DNA of 30,189 nt from a virus, in IMG/VR virus record IMGVR_UViG_3300021375_000112, positions 1-30,189 of that record. One strand, 5' to 3'. A model generated the notes under the pieces. The model ran no database searches and was not told the origin of the DNA. It saw only the letters and a list, made by a program, of their open reading frames with translations. Below, in pieces: positions 29,696-30,189 of this stretch (position 1 is the stretch's first letter; every line of letters begins with the position of its first letter). The translations under genes and the position numbers were made by a program.

Positions 29696-30189
29696 AATTC
29701 TTTGCCTTTGAACTCTTCTGCAAGTGGAAATATGTTTGCTATAACATCTGCTACTGCATGAGCAATATCAATATGTTCTTTTTGTGTACCATTAGCACCA
29801 CGTAATTCAATGTAATGAATCCAACTACGCAACGTACCATTTACATACAACCTGCTTAACGTGTTTCCTTCAGGCAGTACTGCTCTGGCCTGCTCTTTGG
29901 CAATACCGTTGCTTATAGCCCACGTGTATGCGTCTGTGGCGGCTTTAATTACCTCTCTTTGGCGTTTATGCCATTCAATTTCTAAACCATCATTGTCTGC
30001 TTCTATGCTGTTCTGCCTGTTCTTAGGATCTTGCAGTCTTGCTTGTCTAGTTTCAAAACTTAAATCCTGTGTAGGGTCAGCATAACGTTGACTGAACTCT
30101 TGGAAACTAAAACTTCTATGCCTTAGTATTTGACGTGCAATGTCTCTGGTTGTTTCTATTTCCAAACATGCTGATACCATTTCAAGTGG
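29692..30189 (-). CDS. thyX: FAD-dependent thymidylate synthase ThyX, C-terminal part (runs off the window)
   Basis: Makes dTMP from dUMP using flavin and methylene-tetrahydrofolate. The ThyX signature RHRSFSFQEFSQRY is present (RHRxxSxxxxSxRY pattern), preceded by PLEMVSACLEIETTRDIARQ and followed by EQARAVLPEGNTLSRLYVNG and LRSWIHYIELR, all family landmarks. The frame stays open to the window edge (Pro-Leu-Glu before Met at 30180), and ThyX enzymes have further N-terminal residues, so the true start lies outside. With nrdA it indicates phage control of deoxynucleotide supply. Confidence 0.95.
   Translation of the reverse strand, partial: PLEMVSACLEIETTRDIARQILRHRSFSFQEFSQRYADPTQDLSFETRQARLQDPKNRQNSIEADNDGLEIEWHKRQREVIKAATDAYTWAISNGIAKEQARAVLPEGNTLSRLYVNGTLRSWIHYIELRGANGTQKEHIDIAHAVADVIANIFPLAEEFKGKEL

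Noticed and set aside
1-30189. tRNA genes, CRISPR arrays, attachment sites, introns or homing endonucleases
   Set aside because: I looked for clover-leaf arms with TTCRA loops, regular direct repeats, and split genes with LAGLIDADG, GIY-YIG or HNH motifs, and saw none.

Overview
The window looks like part of the genome of a marine T4-like myophage, most plausibly one infecting SAR11 (Pelagibacter) or a similar AT-rich marine bacterium. The grounds are: an AT-rich sequence packed with genes almost all on the minus strand; T4-type primase and DnaB-type helicase; ThyX and a class I ribonucleotide reductase; many virion-type genes; and repeated T4-style late promoter octamers (GATAAATA/AATAAATA/TATAAATA) just upstream of genes. 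Host assignment is inference. No stretch over 300 bases lacks a gene, and I see no tRNA, rRNA, CRISPR array, insertion sequence or attachment site.

Layout, read right to left in the direction of transcription. At 30189-28803 are a partial thyX, a small unknown gene, and a 192-residue protein that aligns with the catalytic core of bacterial DNA polymerase III alpha. At 28819-28392 is the only plus-strand gene, back to back with a baseplate/fibre-type gene, with opposed late promoters between them. At 27561-23659 is a replication block (primase, two tandem SGNH-hydrolase paralogs, helicase) led by a sigma70-type promoter. At 23657-5408 is a long late region. It holds a nucleotidyltransferase/RNA-ligase-like protein, small virion proteins with their own promoters and terminators, very basic proteins, a 2120-residue protein with an amidoligase domain, a Cu/Zn superoxide dismutase fused to a ParB-like domain, a glycosyltransferase-like protein and a third SGNH protein. 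At 5428-1 are a consensus sigma70 promoter driving an MGME1/RecB-type exonuclease and an NADP-dependent MDR oxidoreductase, then a tail-fibre gene, an unknown gene, and the start of nrdA behind a second consensus sigma70 promoter.

How the genes may work together: sigma70-type promoters front nucleotide and DNA metabolism genes (nrdA, exonuclease, primase-helicase), while late octamers front the virion genes. Eight proteins of the late block share a short N-terminus ending in (L/I)-x-E, often followed by Ala. This resembles the capsid-targeting peptides that T4 prohead protease removes from internal head proteins. My main hypothesis is that 23381-6540 encodes a cargo of internal, possibly injected, proteins: an amidoligase, a ligase-like enzyme, basic DNA-binding proteins and perhaps the superoxide dismutase. 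Independently, the whole window contains no GCAGC or GCTGC that I could find, while GCCGC/GCGGC is common. This suggests strong selection against a GCWGC site.
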